Assembly (NCBI GenBank): GCA_963728145.1
Contig: CAVSJA010000008.1
Span: forward strand, 124,001-188,000
Direction: 5' to 3'
Length of the DNA: 64,000 nucleotides
From: CAVSJA01 sp963728145
GTDB lineage: Bacteria; Bacteroidota; Bacteroidia; Chitinophagales; Chitinophagaceae
Positions 43,348-52,200 of this stretch are shown piece after piece. How positions within the stretch are numbered: position 1 is the first letter of the stretch; each line of letters begins with the position of its first letter. The notes beneath the pieces were generated by a model that was given only the letters and a program-made list of their open reading frames with translations, had not been told where the DNA came from and did not search any database. The position numbers and the translations under genes were made by a program.

Positions 43348-44984
43348 ATGGCAAAACAACTGTATTTCGATATCGAAGCCCGCAACAGAATGAAGAGGGG
43401 TGTAGATATTCTGGCCAATGCTGTAAAAGTTACGCTCGGGCCTAAAGGACGTAATGTTGTACTGGAAAAGAAATTCGGTGCACCTTCAATAACAAAAGAT
43501 GGTGTAACGGTTGCAAAAGAAATCGAACTGGAAGACCCTATTGAAAATATGGGTGCCCAAATGGTAAAGGAAGTTGCTTCTAAAACTTCTGATATTGCTG
43601 GTGATGGTACTACAACAGCAACTGTACTTGCACAGGCGATAATCACCGAAGGTTTGAAGAATGTTGCAGCCGGTGCAAATCCAATGGACCTCAAAAGAGG
43701 TATCGACAAAGCAGTACTTGCTGTTGTTGAAAGTCTGAAAGCACAATCTCAGAAAGTTGGATCAGACAGCAACAAGATCGAACAGGTTGCTGCAATTTCT
43801 GCAAATAATGATTTCGCAATCGGAAAGCTGATCGCTGATGCGATGGCTAAAGTTGGTAAGGATGGCGTGATCACCGTTGAAGAAGCTAACGGAACTGAAA
43901 CAAGCATCGAGCTTGTTGAAGGTATGCAATTCGATCGCGGATATATCTCTCCTTACTTCGTTACCAATAGCGAAAAGATGGAAGCAGAATTACAGGCTCC
44001 ATATATCCTGATCTATGATAAGAAGATCAGTGCAATGAAGGATATCCTGCACATTCTCGAGAAGATCGCTCAGCAAGGTGCTCCATTGTTGATCATCGCT
44101 GAAGATCTCGAAGGAGAAGCACTTGCTACACTTGTGGTAAATAAATTACGAGGTACATTGAAAGTTGCCGCTGTAAAAGCACCAGGCTTTGGCGACAGAA
44201 GAAAGGAAATGCTTGCAGGATATCGCCGTGCTTACTGCAGGTCTCGTGATCAGCGAAGAGCAGGGTTACAAACTGGAGAATGCTGACCTCAGTTATCTCG
44301 GACGTGCAGAACGCGTTGTTGTAGACAAAGACAATACAACAGTAGTTGGCGGTAAAGGAAAGAAAGCTGATATCCAGGCTCGCATTAATCAGATCAAATC
44401 TCAGATCGAATCAACAACATCAGATTACGATAAGGAAAAATTACAGGAACGCCTGGCTAAATTGAGCGGTGGTGTAGCTGTATTGAATGTTGGTGCTGCC
44501 AACAGAAGTTGAAATGAAGGAGAAGAAGGATCGCGTTGACGATGCATTGCATGCGACACGTGCGGCTGTTGAAGAAGGTATCGTACCTGGTGGTGGTGTT
44601 GCGTTTATCCGCGCCATTGATGGTTTGGATAAGGTCAAAGGTGATAACGATGATGAGATCACTGGTATCAATATCGTTAAGCGTGCGCTCGAAGAACCTA
44701 TCCGTCAGATCGTAGAGAACGCTGGAATCGAAGGTTCCATCGTTGTACAAAAGATCAAGGAAGGAAAAAACGATTTCGGATTCAATGCACGTACTGAGAA
44801 ATACGAAGACTTATTGAAAGCTGGAGTAATTGACCCAACAAAGGTTACCCGTATTGCATTGGAGAATGCTGCCTCGATCGCAGGTATGTTGCTCACTACT
44901 GAGTGCGTAGTTGCCGATAAGCCAAAGAAGGAAGAAGCTCCACATTCACATGGCGCTCCTGGTATGGGCGGAATGGATTATTAG
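43348..44984 (+). pseudogene. groEL: Chaperonin GroEL, frame broken by two single-base insertions
   Basis: Full-length GroEL coding sequence is present from MAKQLYFDIEARNRM to GMGGMDY, with ATPase motifs GPKGRNVV, DGVTVAK and GDGTTTATVLAQ. Two extra bases break it. One is a G at about 44215 (ATGCTT-G-CAGGATATC; without it GDRRKEMLQDIAVL is restored). The other is an A at 44501-44502 (GCC-A-ACAGAAGTT; without it GAATEVEMKEKK is restored). Each frame stays open almost to the next. Because GroEL is essential and the rest is well conserved, sequencing error is more likely than true loss, unless another copy exists elsewhere. Confidence 0.9.
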
Positions 44985-45007
44985 AATTAATGGTTATACT
45001 ACAAGGG

Positions 45008-45036
45008 ATCCCCGATTTATTCGGGGATTTTTTTTG
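45008..45036 (+). terminator. Rho-independent terminator of groES-groEL
   Basis: ATCCCCGA and TCGGGGAT form an 8-bp stem around TTTAT, followed by eight or nine T residues, 24 bases after the groEL stop codon. Confidence 0.88.
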
Positions 45037-45045
45037 TCCCAAGAT

Positions 45046-45155
45046 GGTTTGATAATTCGATTGTTTGATTGTTTAATGGTTGGTTTTATAATTTATCAGA
45101 TGATCCAACTTGTTAGACCAACAATCAAGCAATGCAACAATCAAACAATTAAACC
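45046..45155. repeat. Imperfect hairpin array, unit TTGTTTGAT
   Basis: Left arm GGTTTGATAATTCGATTG, TTTGATTGTTTAATGGTTGG; right arm CCAACTTGTTAGACCAAC, AATCAAGCAATGCAACAATC, AAACAATTAAACC. The loop is about 30 bases. It lies between the groEL terminator and the convergent lipoprotein gene. Confidence 0.7.
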
Positions 45156-45159
45156 AGGA

Positions 45160-45636
45160 TCACTTGACCGCTTTGAACCTATAGATATAAAGCTCCTTTT
45201 CTCCAACATAGTTTTCGAGTATTTCAGTCAGGTCCAACCAATCTTTGTTGTAATCGCGAACAAGGTAATTATGACTCATGAAACCACTTTCAATATGCAC
45301 CAGTGTATCCCCCGAACTTGCCCAGTTGCCACCACCCATTTTGAAGAATACACTATTGTTGACGGGAATACAGGGAAGTCCGTTCTCATCACTGGTATAT
45401 GATCCGTTTGATTTGAATTCAAATAGATCATCCAATTCACAACTCTTAAAACTTGTATAAGTCAATTCAATCGCGCCAGTTCCAGGTGGATTCTCCATAA
45501 ACAGCCTATTTAATTGCCATTTGGAACCTACCAGGATATCCTCCAAAGCCGGTTTCGGCGTCTCTTCTTTTGAGCAATTAGTTAATGAGAAACTAAAAAG
45601 AAGTAATAAATAAAGGTAATTCGCCTTCATTTTCAT
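45160..45636 (-). CDS. Lipocalin-like lipoprotein
   Basis: The protein has 158 residues with a lipoprotein signal (YLYLLLLFSFSLTNCSKEE). The body reads ILVGSKWQLNRLFMENPPG, then DLFEFKSNGSYTSDENG and GNWASSGDTLVHIES, the layout of Bacteroidota lipocalin-like proteins (G-x-W ... F-x-x-N-G ... W). It probably sits in the outer membrane or periplasm; ligand unknown. There are two internal cysteines that could pair. Confidence 0.72.
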   Translation of the reverse strand: MKMKANYLYLLLLFSFSLTNCSKEETPKPALEDILVGSKWQLNRLFMENPPGTGAIELTYTSFKSCELDDLFEFKSNGSYTSDENGLPCIPVNNSVFFKMGGGNWASSGDTLVHIESGFMSHNYLVRDYNKDWLDLTEILENYVGEKELYIYRFKAVK

Positions 45637-45757
45637 TTATCCAAGGTACATCTTTAACTAAGACTCCCGTTATCCCCGTCCCGCCTTTGGCGGGAGGGAC
45701 CTCCGTAAGCGAGGACCTCCGACTTTAATTCGTACCTTTTGAATCAAATTCTAGCTC

Positions 45758-46408
45758 ATGAAATACTGGTTGGTGCTGCTGATGATCTGTCAACAAGCTT
45801 ACTCGCAAACCGTGGAAGGGTTTAAGAATACACCAGACCGGCCGGCAAACCAGAATGTATCCGGGAACCCCTATCTTCTCAGTAACTGGAATGAGGGTGT
45901 TATCAAATTCTCCAGTGGCCGTATAGTAAAGCAATTCAAATTGAAATTCGACTGCCTCAATAACCAATTATTATTACAGTTTGAAGGAAACACGTTTGCA
46001 GCTGAAAGCAAAGTGACTGAGTTTGTGATCTATCCAAAAGGAAAATCAAAGAATGATTCAATGGTTTTCCGAAAGGGATTTCCTTCGATTGATCGGGGAA
46101 ATGAAAACACGTACTATCAGGTTTTACTCGATGGGAAGAGTACACTGCTCCGTCTCTTCATCAAACTAATTATTGAAGAAAAGCAAATTGTAGGCGGCTC
46201 CGTTTCCCAAAAAACCGATGATGATGAGCAGTTCTATTTGTTACAAGACAAAGCGATGATCACTCTACCCAAGGAGAAAAATTCAGTGCATGAATCTTTC
46301 CCCCTGCACAAGGATGAGCTAAGGCAATACATCGTTAAGGAACAATTGAAAATGCGAAACGCTGCGGATTTTGTTAAGTTGGTACAGTACTATAATAGTA
46401 TCCTCTAA
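45758..46408 (+). CDS. Exported protein of unknown function, paralog of the gene at 50927
   Basis: The protein has 216 residues with a signal peptide (MKYWLVLLMICQQAYSQ). The family is not recognised. It shares a pattern with the product of 50927-51604: GNPYLLSNWNEG..KFSSGR versus GSPLLFEEWYDG..YLKDGS, LKFDCLNNQLLLQFEG versus LKFNVYENQLIFNYNN, EFVIYPKGKSKNDSMVFRKG versus EFVINLVKDGNTTTMAFRCG, and NTYYQVLLDGKSTLL versus NTFYQVLQDGPTALL. It looks like a beta-rich secreted protein. Confidence 0.75.
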   Translation: MKYWLVLLMICQQAYSQTVEGFKNTPDRPANQNVSGNPYLLSNWNEGVIKFSSGRIVKQFKLKFDCLNNQLLLQFEGNTFAAESKVTEFVIYPKGKSKNDSMVFRKGFPSIDRGNENTYYQVLLDGKSTLLRLFIKLIIEEKQIVGGSVSQKTDDDEQFYLLQDKAMITLPKEKNSVHESFPLHKDELRQYIVKEQLKMRNAADFVKLVQYYNSIL

Positions 46409-46419
46409 TTCGTAGGGCC

Positions 46420-46515
46420 GCGGTTGATAAGGTTGACAGGGTTGATAAGGTTGACAAGCTTAACTTCAGATTCAAAACTTGTCAACTCTATCAACCTTAT
46501 CAACCCTGTCAACCA
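46420..46515. repeat. Imperfect hairpin array, unit GGTTGATAAGGTTGACAGG
   Basis: Left arm GGTTGATAAGGTTGACAGG, GTTGATAAGGTTGACAAG; right arm TTGTCAACTCTATCAACC, TTATCAACCCTGTCAACC. Flanking CGTAGGGC and TTCTACGG extend the symmetry. It lies between convergent genes, 5 bases before the DUF1080 stop codon. Confidence 0.82.
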
Positions 46516-46519
46516 ACTT

Positions 46520-47119
46520 CTACGGCAGCAGCGTTACCTTAATACTCCTCCACCTCACCTTAATCCCTCCACCATCATGGATTTGCAATGCGATAAATCC
46601 GGTTCCCTGGCCAATCTTTTCGTCTTTTAGGGTGATCATTTGCATTCCGTTCAACCAGGTTGTAACCTGGTCATCGTCCACACGGATCTTTAGCGTATTC
46701 CATTCACCCGGCTTCAATGCTTTCTCCCCTTCGGCGGAAGGTTGGATCATCCACCCTCTGCCATAGGATTCATAAATACCCCCGGTATGGCCATTAAGCG
46801 GGGCAACTTCCACCTGCCATCCGCTGATCTTTACGCCCTCGATCGAAGACCGGAAAAACACACCACTGTTTCCGTTAGCTTCCTGTTTGAAATCGAGGGT
46901 CAATTCAAAATTCTTGTAGGATTGGTCCGTACTCAGGTAGCCATATTGGTTATCGGGGCCGCTTTCGCAGACCAGTTCCCCGTTCTGTACATACCATTTC
47001 TCAGTGCCGTGAATCTTCCAGCCGTCGAGGTTCTTACCATTAAAAATGGATATTGACTTTTGGCTAAAGACGAACTGACTTAACAATAAAATGGGCAGGT
47101 AAATAATGATCTTTTTCAC
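46520..47119 (-). CDS. DUF1080 (3-keto-disaccharide hydrolase-like) secreted protein
   Basis: The protein has 199 residues with a signal peptide (KIIIYLPILLLSQFVFS). DUF1080 motifs: SIFNGKNLDGWKIHGTEKWY, GYLSTDQSYKNFELTLDFK, NSGVFFRSSIEG, then GIYESYGRGWMIQPS, EWNTLKIRVDDDQVTTWLNG and IALQIHDGGGIKVRWRSIKV. The family is a concanavalin-like fold found in many secreted Bacteroidota and Planctomycetes proteins, some acting on sugars. Confidence 0.9.
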   Translation of the reverse strand: MKKIIIYLPILLLSQFVFSQKSISIFNGKNLDGWKIHGTEKWYVQNGELVCESGPDNQYGYLSTDQSYKNFELTLDFKQEANGNSGVFFRSSIEGVKISGWQVEVAPLNGHTGGIYESYGRGWMIQPSAEGEKALKPGEWNTLKIRVDDDQVTTWLNGMQMITLKDEKIGQGTGFIALQIHDGGGIKVRWRSIKVTLLP

Positions 47120-47228
47120 AATGCGGTATTTGGTGGAAGATACATCGAAAACTTATTTCGGCAATCCCGACCGAGCAACCTCAATTTTAGTTTTGACGTA
47201 CAATTAGACAATAACCAAACTTTAGCTT

Positions 47229-48125
47229 ATGAAGAAGTTGCTGGTATTCGGCCTCCTCCTGATTGCATTGATCGGAAGAGGGACAAAGCATCTTGTAACC
47301 ATTACAAGTTTTCAGTTTACTCCAAACAACTTTACGGTGACGGTTGGCGACACAGTTCGCTGGGAATGGGTTGATGTTGGACATACATCTACCTCAACAA
47401 CAATTCCTGCTGGGGCACCAACCTGGGATGAAAGCAGGGGTGTTCCGGCCCAATTTTATGAGTACAGGGTTACGGTACAGGGAACTTACAGCTACAAGTG
47501 CACGCCTCATGAATTCTTTGGAATGGTAGCTTCTTTTACGGCGAATGCCGGGGCACCGGTGACCATGGTAAATTTTGCGGTAAAAACTAATGGGAAGGGG
47601 AAGGCTGGTTTGTCCTGGGCAACCCTAACAGAAGTTAACGCTGATTATTTTTCAATTCAACGTAGTGAAGATGGAGCAAAGTTTTCGGAAGTTGGAAGGG
47701 TAAAAGCGGCAGGCAATTCGACTCAACGATTGAATTATACTTTCGGTGACGAGAAGATCAATCCAAATTCAAGGTATACTTATTACCGTTTGCAAACCGT
47801 CGACCTCGATGGATCAAAAGAATTATCCCAAATTAAGCTCCTGAAGCAGGATGTCGCATTAAGAAAGATCATTGTAAAAATCAGTCCCAATCCGGTTACC
47901 GAGGGAGATCATATTCAACTTTGGTTTAATGCCGACGATCCCGGCAAGCTTAGTGCACAGTTATTCGATATACAGGGGAGATTGGTTCATCAAACCCAAC
48001 TTGCGGCGTTTACGGGCGTGAACTTCGGACACCTACATATTCACGATCTTCCCAAAGGCACTTATGTACTTCAATTAAAGATTGGAGAGATGAAGGAATC
48101 TGTGAAGGTTGTTGTGCAGGAGTAG
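47229..48125 (+). CDS. Secreted cupredoxin with type IX secretion sorting tail
   Basis: The protein has 298 residues with a signal peptide (MKKLLVFGLLLIALIG). The first 90 residues are a plastocyanin-like domain: FTPNNFTVTVGDTVRWEWVD, VGHTSTST (His ligand) and YSYKCTPHEFFGMVASF, giving Cys, His and Met ligands in the usual spacing for a type 1 copper site. A fibronectin-like region follows (LSWATLTEVNADYFSIQRSE), then the type IX tail ISPNPVTEGDHIQLWF ending GTYVLQLKIGEMKESVKVVV. It is probably attached to the cell surface. The partner protein is unknown. Confidence 0.82.
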   Translation: MKKLLVFGLLLIALIGRGTKHLVTITSFQFTPNNFTVTVGDTVRWEWVDVGHTSTSTTIPAGAPTWDESRGVPAQFYEYRVTVQGTYSYKCTPHEFFGMVASFTANAGAPVTMVNFAVKTNGKGKAGLSWATLTEVNADYFSIQRSEDGAKFSEVGRVKAAGNSTQRLNYTFGDEKINPNSRYTYYRLQTVDLDGSKELSQIKLLKQDVALRKIIVKISPNPVTEGDHIQLWFNADDPGKLSAQLFDIQGRLVHQTQLAAFTGVNFGHLHIHDLPKGTYVLQLKIGEMKESVKVVVQE

Positions 48126-48320
48126 AGCAATAGGCAATAGACAATTGGCAATAGGCAATAGACAATTGGCAATAGGCAATAGACAATTGGCAATAGGCAA
48201 TAGGCAATAGACAATAGCAAATGCTAATAGAAAAACTCTGTCCATAGAAGGCAGAGTTTTTTGTTATTAAACTAAAGTGACTGAAATTTGCCTATTGCCC
48301 ATTGCCAATTGCCAATTGCT
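48126..48320. repeat. Imperfect hairpin array, unit AGGCAATAGACAATTGGCAAT
   Basis: The left arm (48126-48216) repeats CAATAGGCAATAGACAATTGG. The right arm (48289-48320) is GCCTATTGCCCATTGCC, AATTGCCAATTGC. The loop carries the terminator at 48231-48261. The right arm ends 5 bases before the start codon of the Rieske gene, leaving no room for a normal leader. Confidence 0.82.
48231..48262 (+). terminator. Rho-independent terminator of the cupredoxin gene
   Basis: AAAAACTCTG and CAGAGTTTTT form a 10-bp stem with an 11-base loop and a short T-run. It is nested in the loop of the surrounding hairpin array. Confidence 0.75.
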
Positions 48321-48325
48321 TCGAC

Positions 48326-49414
48326 ATGCCATCATTCTTCGTAGATCCGGATATTTCAGTAGCGCGTACGCTGGATACGAGCTTTTATACGGATCCAAAT
48401 GTTTTTGAAGATTGCAAGCAAAGGATATTTAGCCGTTCCTGGCAGTTCTGCGGAGATACGGACCTGATCAGGGAACCAGGCCAATGTCATCCATTTTCTT
48501 TATTGGAAGGATATTTAAATGAACCTCTTTTATTGAGCAGGGATAAGGAGAATAGTATTCATTGCATCAGTAATGTTTGTACACACAGGGGAACGATCGT
48601 AGTAAATGGTCCATGCAAGGTTTCGCGCTTGCGTTGCCGTTATCATGGCAGGATCTTTCAACTTCATGGTAAATTCGTATCAATGCCCGAATTCCAGGAG
48701 GTAAAAGATTTCCCTTCTGCTGAAGATGATCTAAAGAAACTTCCTTTGTTCAGATGGGGCAAATGGTTGTTTACTTCAATCGGACCACAGTTCAATGCCG
48801 AAATTTTTTTTGGCCAGCTTATCGAACGATTGGGTTGGTTGCCAGTTCATGAATTTGAATTGAGAAGAGACCTGTGCAGGGAGTATACGGTAAAGGCACA
48901 TTGGTCGCTCTATTGCGAAAATTATCTTGAAGGTCTGCACATACCATTTGTGCATGCAAGCCTGAACTCCGTAATTGACTTCGGTAACTATTCAACCGAA
49001 TTATTTCCATACAGCAGCCTCCAATTAGGAATTGCTAAAACAGATGAGCATTCATTTGACCTGCCTCAGGATTCTCCGGATTTTGGAAAAGATGTCGCGG
49101 CCTACTATTTCTGGGTTTTTCCAAACATGATGTTTAATTTCTACCCATGGGGTTTGTCAATTAACATTGTACAACCTGTATCAATGGAATTATCCAAAGT
49201 AAATTTTCTTACTTATGTTTGGAAAGAAGAAAAACTTAATACGGGAGCCGGCTCGGCTCTTGATAAAGTTGAAAGAGAAGATGAGGAAGTAGTAGAAGCT
49301 GTTCAGCGTGGGATACGTTCAAAATTTTATCATCACGGAAGATATTCCGTCACGCGGGAACAGGGCACCCATCATTTTCACAGGATGATTGCAGCATTTA
49401 TGCAATCTTCTTAA
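48326..49414 (+). CDS. Rieske-type aromatic ring-hydroxylating dioxygenase, large-subunit type
   Basis: The start is placed at MPSFFVDPDISVARTL (48326). The protein has 362 residues. The Rieske [2Fe-2S] ligands are clear: CTHRGTIVV and CRYHGRIF. The mononuclear iron site is likely in ENYLEGLHIPFVHASLN (Glu-x-x-x-x-x-His...His), with an Asp further on. The C-terminal domain matches the alpha subunit fold. It should hydroxylate an aromatic or quaternary-amine substrate in the cytoplasm. No reductase or beta subunit is adjacent, so the partner must be elsewhere. Confidence 0.85.
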   Translation: MPSFFVDPDISVARTLDTSFYTDPNVFEDCKQRIFSRSWQFCGDTDLIREPGQCHPFSLLEGYLNEPLLLSRDKENSIHCISNVCTHRGTIVVNGPCKVSRLRCRYHGRIFQLHGKFVSMPEFQEVKDFPSAEDDLKKLPLFRWGKWLFTSIGPQFNAEIFFGQLIERLGWLPVHEFELRRDLCREYTVKAHWSLYCENYLEGLHIPFVHASLNSVIDFGNYSTELFPYSSLQLGIAKTDEHSFDLPQDSPDFGKDVAAYYFWVFPNMMFNFYPWGLSINIVQPVSMELSKVNFLTYVWKEEKLNTGAGSALDKVEREDEEVVEAVQRGIRSKFYHHGRYSVTREQGTHHFHRMIAAFMQSS

Positions 49415-49423
49415 TGCGTAAAC

Positions 49424-50863
49424 ATGTCTGCAGGAGAGGCGCTCAAAAAAAATATTGGTTTCTGGTCTGCTACAGCAATTGTGATTGGAAGTATTATTGG
49501 TTCGGGCGTATTCATGAAACCCGCTACCATGGCGGCTCAAACTTCATCTCCTGTTTGGTTGCTTCTCATCTGGGTTATTGCGGGATTGTTTTCCTTATTC
49601 GGCGCTTTGATCAACGCGGAAGTAGGAGCGATGTTTCCTAAAAGCGGCGGACATTATGTCTATCTCAAATACATGTACAATGACCTCTTTGGGTTTTTGT
49701 ACGGGTGGGCGGGGTTTGCGGTGATCAATACTGCAGCAGTCGCATCAATATCCTTTGTGTGCGCAGAGTATGCCGACTATTTTCTTCACCTTCCGCGGTT
49801 TTCAGCCGAAACAGAGAAATCATTGGTATTTCCGCTTCCGTTTATTGGTAAGCTGTACCCGTTACAGAATTTTGGGGTTAAGTTAATAGCCATTGCTCTT
49901 ACAACAGGTATCACCTATATAAATTATCGCAGCGCGAAAGCCGGTACTCGTCTTCAAGTAGTCACTACGATCATAAAGCTCGTTGTAATCGGCGCCTTGA
50001 TATTTGGAATATTTTTTTCGGGTAACGGTAACGTTGAGAATTTTTGGACTCCATCATCGAATCCAAAGCAGAGTTGGCAATTACTTGGGGGATTGATCGC
50101 AGCGCTCACTGGGGCTTTTATGGCATATGACGGTTGGATCAATGTAAATTTTGTAGCTGGTGAAATCAAAGAGCCAAATAAAAATATTCCCAGGAGTCTT
50201 CTTATCGGAGTTTTTGTTTGCATGATTGTTTACGTGCTGGTGAACCAGGCCTATCTCTATGTGTTACCAGTTGATCAAATGGCGGGATCATCGCTTGTTG
50301 CATCAGATGCAATCGCAATTGCACTTGGAAAAACTAGTAGTGCAATTGTCGCGGCATTGATTATTATCTGCACTTTTGGCGCGGTAAATGGAAATATTCT
50401 TGCTTCTGCGCGGGTAACTTACGCAATGGGATCGGATAAACTCTTTTTCCGTTGGACGGGGAAAACGCATTCAAAGTATAAAACGCCGGGAAATGCACTT
50501 TGGCTCCATGGAATTTGGGCCATTGTTCTTATCCTTAGTGGTTCTTTCGATATGCTTGCCGATATGTTCACTTTCATCGCCTGGGTAGTGTATCTCTTTG
50601 GGGCGATTGGTATAATAATTCTTCGTAAAAAATATCCAGATCTGCCGCGCCCTTATAAAGTCTGGGGTTATCCCTATGTTCCGATATTGTTCATTGCCTT
50701 CGCTTCCTTTTATGTGGTAAGCACCATCTGGAATGATACGTTGAATTTTATCGACGGGAATGTACCGGTGATCAACTCTATTTTGGGCTTGATGATCACC
50801 GCACTGGGAATACCGTTGTACTATTTTTTCAAGGCGAAATATCGGAATGAAAAGCAGCAGTAA
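49424..50863 (+). CDS. APC superfamily amino acid permease
   Basis: The protein has 479 residues with about twelve hydrophobic segments. The N-terminus KNIGFWSATAIVIGSIIGSG, VFMKPATMA is the helix-1 GSGI-like motif of the APC family. It lies 9 bases after the Rieske gene, so the two may be cotranscribed. It resembles the LAT-like branch (basic amino acid/polyamine). Substrate unknown. Confidence 0.88.
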   Translation: MSAGEALKKNIGFWSATAIVIGSIIGSGVFMKPATMAAQTSSPVWLLLIWVIAGLFSLFGALINAEVGAMFPKSGGHYVYLKYMYNDLFGFLYGWAGFAVINTAAVASISFVCAEYADYFLHLPRFSAETEKSLVFPLPFIGKLYPLQNFGVKLIAIALTTGITYINYRSAKAGTRLQVVTTIIKLVVIGALIFGIFFSGNGNVENFWTPSSNPKQSWQLLGGLIAALTGAFMAYDGWINVNFVAGEIKEPNKNIPRSLLIGVFVCMIVYVLVNQAYLYVLPVDQMAGSSLVASDAIAIALGKTSSAIVAALIIICTFGAVNGNILASARVTYAMGSDKLFFRWTGKTHSKYKTPGNALWLHGIWAIVLILSGSFDMLADMFTFIAWVVYLFGAIGIIILRKKYPDLPRPYKVWGYPYVPILFIAFASFYVVSTIWNDTLNFIDGNVPVINSILGLMITALGIPLYYFFKAKYRNEKQQ

Positions 50864-50926
50864 GGTTACCCTGATTGTCAAAGAAAAGCGCTAAATTTAG
50901 ATAGGTTTCACCCCAAATGTCGCTGT

Positions 50927-51604
50927 ATGAAAAAGCTAATCTTCCTGGTACTACTTTGTTCATCATCCTCTTTTTTGATACAAGCACAGTTTATTCGCGA
51001 CAATGTTAGCGGTGCCCCTTATGTGACTAACCGCTATACAGAAATTCTTGGTTCACCTTTATTATTTGAAGAGTGGTACGATGGAAATATATATTTAAAA
51101 GATGGATCGAAAGCCGAAAAATTTCCACTCAAATTTAATGTATACGAGAACCAACTTATTTTTAATTATAATAACCAGGCGCTGATTGTTCAGAATCCAG
51201 TAAAAGAGTTTGTGATCAATTTGGTAAAAGATGGTAATACAACTACCATGGCTTTTCGTTGTGGTTACCTGCCCATCGAGAAAAATGATGAAAACACTTT
51301 TTACCAGGTATTACAGGATGGTCCAACTGCATTATTGAAGCAGATCAAGAAAGCTGTGGTTACTAATGCCACATATGGTGGTGCAGAAAATGTGCGTCAA
51401 TTCGAAACCGTTGAGGCTTATTTCGTGGCTTTGCCAAGAGGAGATCTTGCAAGGATCCGAAAGGATAGAGGAAGTCTTATTGACGCATTAGGAGATGGTA
51501 AAGGCAAACTCGAAGCCTGGATGAGAGCAAACGGCAATCGCGGAAAAACAGAAGCTGATCTTATTGCAGCTATTAAAGCCTGGAATGAGAATCAGTGGAA
51601 GTGA
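50927..51604 (+). CDS. Exported protein of unknown function, paralog of the gene at 45758
   Basis: The protein has 225 residues with a signal peptide (KKLIFLVLLCSSSSFLIQA). It is homologous to the 45758 product over most of its length (see that entry). The C-terminus differs and carries a glycine- and lysine-rich helix-like tail (DALGDGKGKLEAWMRANG, then KTEADLIAAIKAWNEN). Function unknown. Confidence 0.75.
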   Translation: MKKLIFLVLLCSSSSFLIQAQFIRDNVSGAPYVTNRYTEILGSPLLFEEWYDGNIYLKDGSKAEKFPLKFNVYENQLIFNYNNQALIVQNPVKEFVINLVKDGNTTTMAFRCGYLPIEKNDENTFYQVLQDGPTALLKQIKKAVVTNATYGGAENVRQFETVEAYFVALPRGDLARIRKDRGSLIDALGDGKGKLEAWMRANGNRGKTEADLIAAIKAWNENQWK

Positions 51605-51698
51605 CAGTTGATTAGTTAATTGGTTGATTAGTTGTTTGGGAAAGGACTCAACCTTCTAAAGCTTCGGGACAATCAGTGAACCAGTCAACCAATCAACC
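51603..51698. repeat. Imperfect hairpin array, unit GGTTGATTAGTT
   Basis: Left arm CAGTTGATTAGTTAATTGG, TTGATTAGTTG; right arm GAACCAGTCAACCAATCAACC. The right arm overlaps the last codons and stop of the cupin gene at 51685, so the array has changed the protein end (RLIG-stop). Confidence 0.68.
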
Positions 51699-52197
51699 GC
51701 GTGAGGGAGGAAATGAGCTGCTTATGTCCTGGAAAATTTTTAATCAGTTCATCTCTCTTCCCTAATTCGAATTCTTCAAAATTGAAGCCGGGAGATACTG
51801 TACAACCTGAAAGGCAATAATTTCCTGGAGAAATAACTTTAGCGCCAAGCCAGTTTCCAGCTTTTATCGTGCATTGAAAATTTTCTCCTGCATCTGGATT
51901 ACTGCCAAGCCGGTGTTCAATCAGTTTGCCACCCAAGTCAATCTCATAAATCATTAGCGCATCTCCAAAATAAAAATGCCAGGTTTCATCACTGTGCATA
52001 CGATGGAATGCAGAAAATTCTCCTTTTTGTAATAAAAAATAAATACTGGAGCAAATATGACGTTCACCGGAAAAATTTGGTGATAGGCAATCGGAAGCTA
52101 GTACCATCGGGGAGCGGTACACTTCTTTATATGCGCCACCTTCAACATGCGGGATCAATTGAAATTTTTCAATCCAGTAAGAAGCCGGAATTTGCAT
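51685..52197 (-). CDS. Cupin (DUF985) family protein
   Basis: The protein has 170 residues. Motifs: IPHVEGGAYKEVYRSP, SSIYFLLQKGEFSAFHRMHS, DETWHFYFGDALMIYEID and YCLSGCTVSPGFNFEEFELG, which fit the DUF985 cupins. The conserved His residues in FHRMHSDETWHF could bind metal. The last four codons lie in a hairpin-array arm. Activity unknown. Confidence 0.88.
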   Translation of the reverse strand: MQIPASYWIEKFQLIPHVEGGAYKEVYRSPMVLASDCLSPNFSGERHICSSIYFLLQKGEFSAFHRMHSDETWHFYFGDALMIYEIDLGGKLIEHRLGSNPDAGENFQCTIKAGNWLGAKVISPGNYCLSGCTVSPGFNFEEFELGKRDELIKNFPGHKQLISSLTRLIG

Positions 52198-52200
52198 TTA

